From positions 186,001 through 250,000 of the forward strand of contig NZ_JAKVTV010000005.1 of NCBI RefSeq assembly GCF_022489035.1: 64,000 nucleotides of DNA, given 5' to 3'. Each line of letters begins with the position of its first letter. Within the stretch, counting starts at the first letter, position 1. The translations under genes were made by a program, and so were the position numbers. The stretch is from Christiangramia lutea. GTDB lineage: Bacteria; Bacteroidota; Bacteroidia; Flavobacteriales; Flavobacteriaceae. Under the pieces are notes generated by a model. That model was not told where the DNA came from, searched no databases, and saw only the letters and a program-made list of their open reading frames with translations. Of this stretch, positions 63,181-64,000 are shown in pieces.

Positions 63181-63552
63181 TTAGTCTCCTTTTCCGAATG
63201 TGATAATAAAACCTTCCGGGTCTTCAATATCAAAATCTTTCATTTTATAGTCCCTGTCTTCGATATCATTCACAATTTTCACCCCCTCATTTTTGCACTG
63301 CTTATAAACATCATCCACGTCCTTCACAAAGATATAAAGGGCCCTGTGATATTTGGAAGGCATAATGGCATCGGCCCGTTTTGTAAGATGTATACCAACA
63401 CCACCTCTTTTTACTACAGCGTAATATGGAGGTTGGCCCCATTCGAAGGTTTTTTCGAAACCTAATTTTTGAGTGTAGAATTCGATTGATCTTGAAAGGT
63501 CACTTACAGGTAATATCGCTGCTGAATGCGAAAAATTATTTGATTCTGCCAT
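63181..63552 (-). CDS. VOC-family (glyoxalase/bleomycin-resistance-like) protein
   Basis: This is a 123-residue protein with the VOC fold: SAAILPVSDLSRSIEFYTQKLGF opens it, YYAVVKRGGVGIHLTK carries a His ligand, and DFDIEDPEGFIITFG carries the Glu-containing EDPEG end. It may act as a dioxygenase, glyoxalase or binding protein; unresolved. It is convergent with the cyclase gene, with an 8 bp gap. Confidence 0.92.
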   Translation of the reverse strand: MAESNNFSHSAAILPVSDLSRSIEFYTQKLGFEKTFEWGQPPYYAVVKRGGVGIHLTKRADAIMPSKYHRALYIFVKDVDDVYKQCKNEGVKIVNDIEDRDYKMKDFDIEDPEGFIITFGKGD

Positions 63553-63898
63553 AACTAGGTTATTAGGTCCCTGGTTCCCTCCATTAAAAACGAAGGTTTT
63601 ACAGGGATGGTTAATTGCTTTATAATATCTAAGGGGATCCCAATTTCTCCTATCAACTATTACCTTAGATTAAATACTAGAAGTAAATAAGGTTTAATTG
63701 AACAGTAAGTTTAGTTGTTGGAGTAGATATTCGATCAAAAAACAATTTTTATAATGTAAATATATGTAAAAAACTGATAATCAGTAATTAGAGAGTTTGT
63801 TCAATTTTAGTTTTATCATGTATCCTTTTTTCTCAACTTTTCTTTTTAAAATATGATTTTCCGGAATTTAAGTTGAAAAAATCCGTATTTTCATAGGG
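63553..63898. other. AT-rich intergenic region
   Basis: About 345 bp with no gene. Nothing recognisable beyond AT-rich sequence; it must contain the promoters for the VOC gene (minus) and the partial lipoprotein gene (plus), but no exact TAnnTTTG match at the right place is evident. Confidence 0.45.
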
Positions 63899-64000
63899 AT
63901 GAAATATCAGATAAAATATTCAGGTTACATTCTGGCACTTGCAGCTATGTCTTTTATTTTTATTCATGGATGTAAAGAGAAGGGCAGTTCCTCCAAAGAC
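63899..64000 (+). CDS. Lipoprotein, N-terminal fragment cut by window edge
   Basis: The first 34 codons of a gene running off the right edge: ATG at 63899, a hydrophobic segment (ILALAAMSFIFI) and a lipobox-like HGC followed by KEKG. Too little is visible to assign a function. Confidence 0.6.
   Translation, partial: MKYQIKYSGYILALAAMSFIFIHGCKEKGSSSKD

Noticed and set aside
1-64000. CRISPR arrays, insertion sequences, prophage, toxin-antitoxin pairs
   Set aside because: I saw no regularly spaced direct repeats with spacers, no transposase or integrase frame and no phage structural genes.

Overview
The window looks like a chromosomal segment of a marine member of the Flavobacteriaceae (Bacteroidota). 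The evidence is the moderately AT-rich sequence, -7 promoter elements of the form TAnnTTTG, weak ribosome-binding sites, a gldI gliding gene, a methylmalonyl-CoA mutase operon, and proteins of Bacteroidota type (DUF3810, DUF5683, and a DUF5684-LepB fusion). It resembles Gramella/Christiangramia, but that genus assignment is inference. No phage, CRISPR array, insertion sequence or rRNA operon was found.

Positions 1-12.9 kb hold a truncated RelA/SpoT gene, an M48 protease, a TrmH-type rRNA methyltransferase, two periplasmic amidohydrolase-like proteins (three modules, only one with an intact HxH metal site), a DUF3810 protein, the dipeptidase PepD, and an nrnA-gldI-cyclophilin/FKBP group. Positions 13.1-22.3 kb are housekeeping: ndk, then recF with a lipoprotein and DUF721 gene, then a plus-strand run from a TPR protein and ribH through mutL to two rhomboid proteases and an EEP-family phosphatase. 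Positions 22.3-27.5 kb form a minus-strand parA-parB-DUF5683-dapB-lepB-wbqC operon. Positions 27.6-34.7 kb hold a duplicated SDR gene tail flanking an outer-membrane protein gene, then the udk-ftsB-mutA-mutB-SDR group, which links to propionate and fatty acid catabolism. A cytochrome c/sugar dehydrogenase pair and a tRNA-Pro(TGG) follow.

Positions 37-44.6 kb hold a heavy-metal RND efflux system whose pump is fused to a TolC-like outer-membrane factor, with its adaptor, a hydrolase, an aldo/keto reductase and tRNA-Pro(GGG). Positions 44.6-48.5 kb hold galK-galT and two PAP2 phosphatases. Positions 48.5-53.5 kb are a zone of gene decay: a wrecked pyruvate phosphate dikinase C-terminus and a wrecked MBL-fold persulfide-dioxygenase-like gene flank an intact GMC oxidoreductase/gluconate dehydrogenase subunit 3 pair and a DUF302 gene.

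Positions 53.5-64 kb are accessory: a secreted unknown protein, an overlapping pair of ATP-cone/PD-(D/E)xK nuclease and beta-CASP metallo-hydrolase, small membrane and VOC proteins, a GNAT acetyltransferase, WD40 and bestrophin-like proteins. A single polypeptide there joins a [2Fe-2S] ferredoxin, a class III nucleotidyl cyclase with atypical specificity residues, and a globin. That three-part protein is the most promising unusual system in the window. The ATP-cone nuclease/beta-CASP pair is second.
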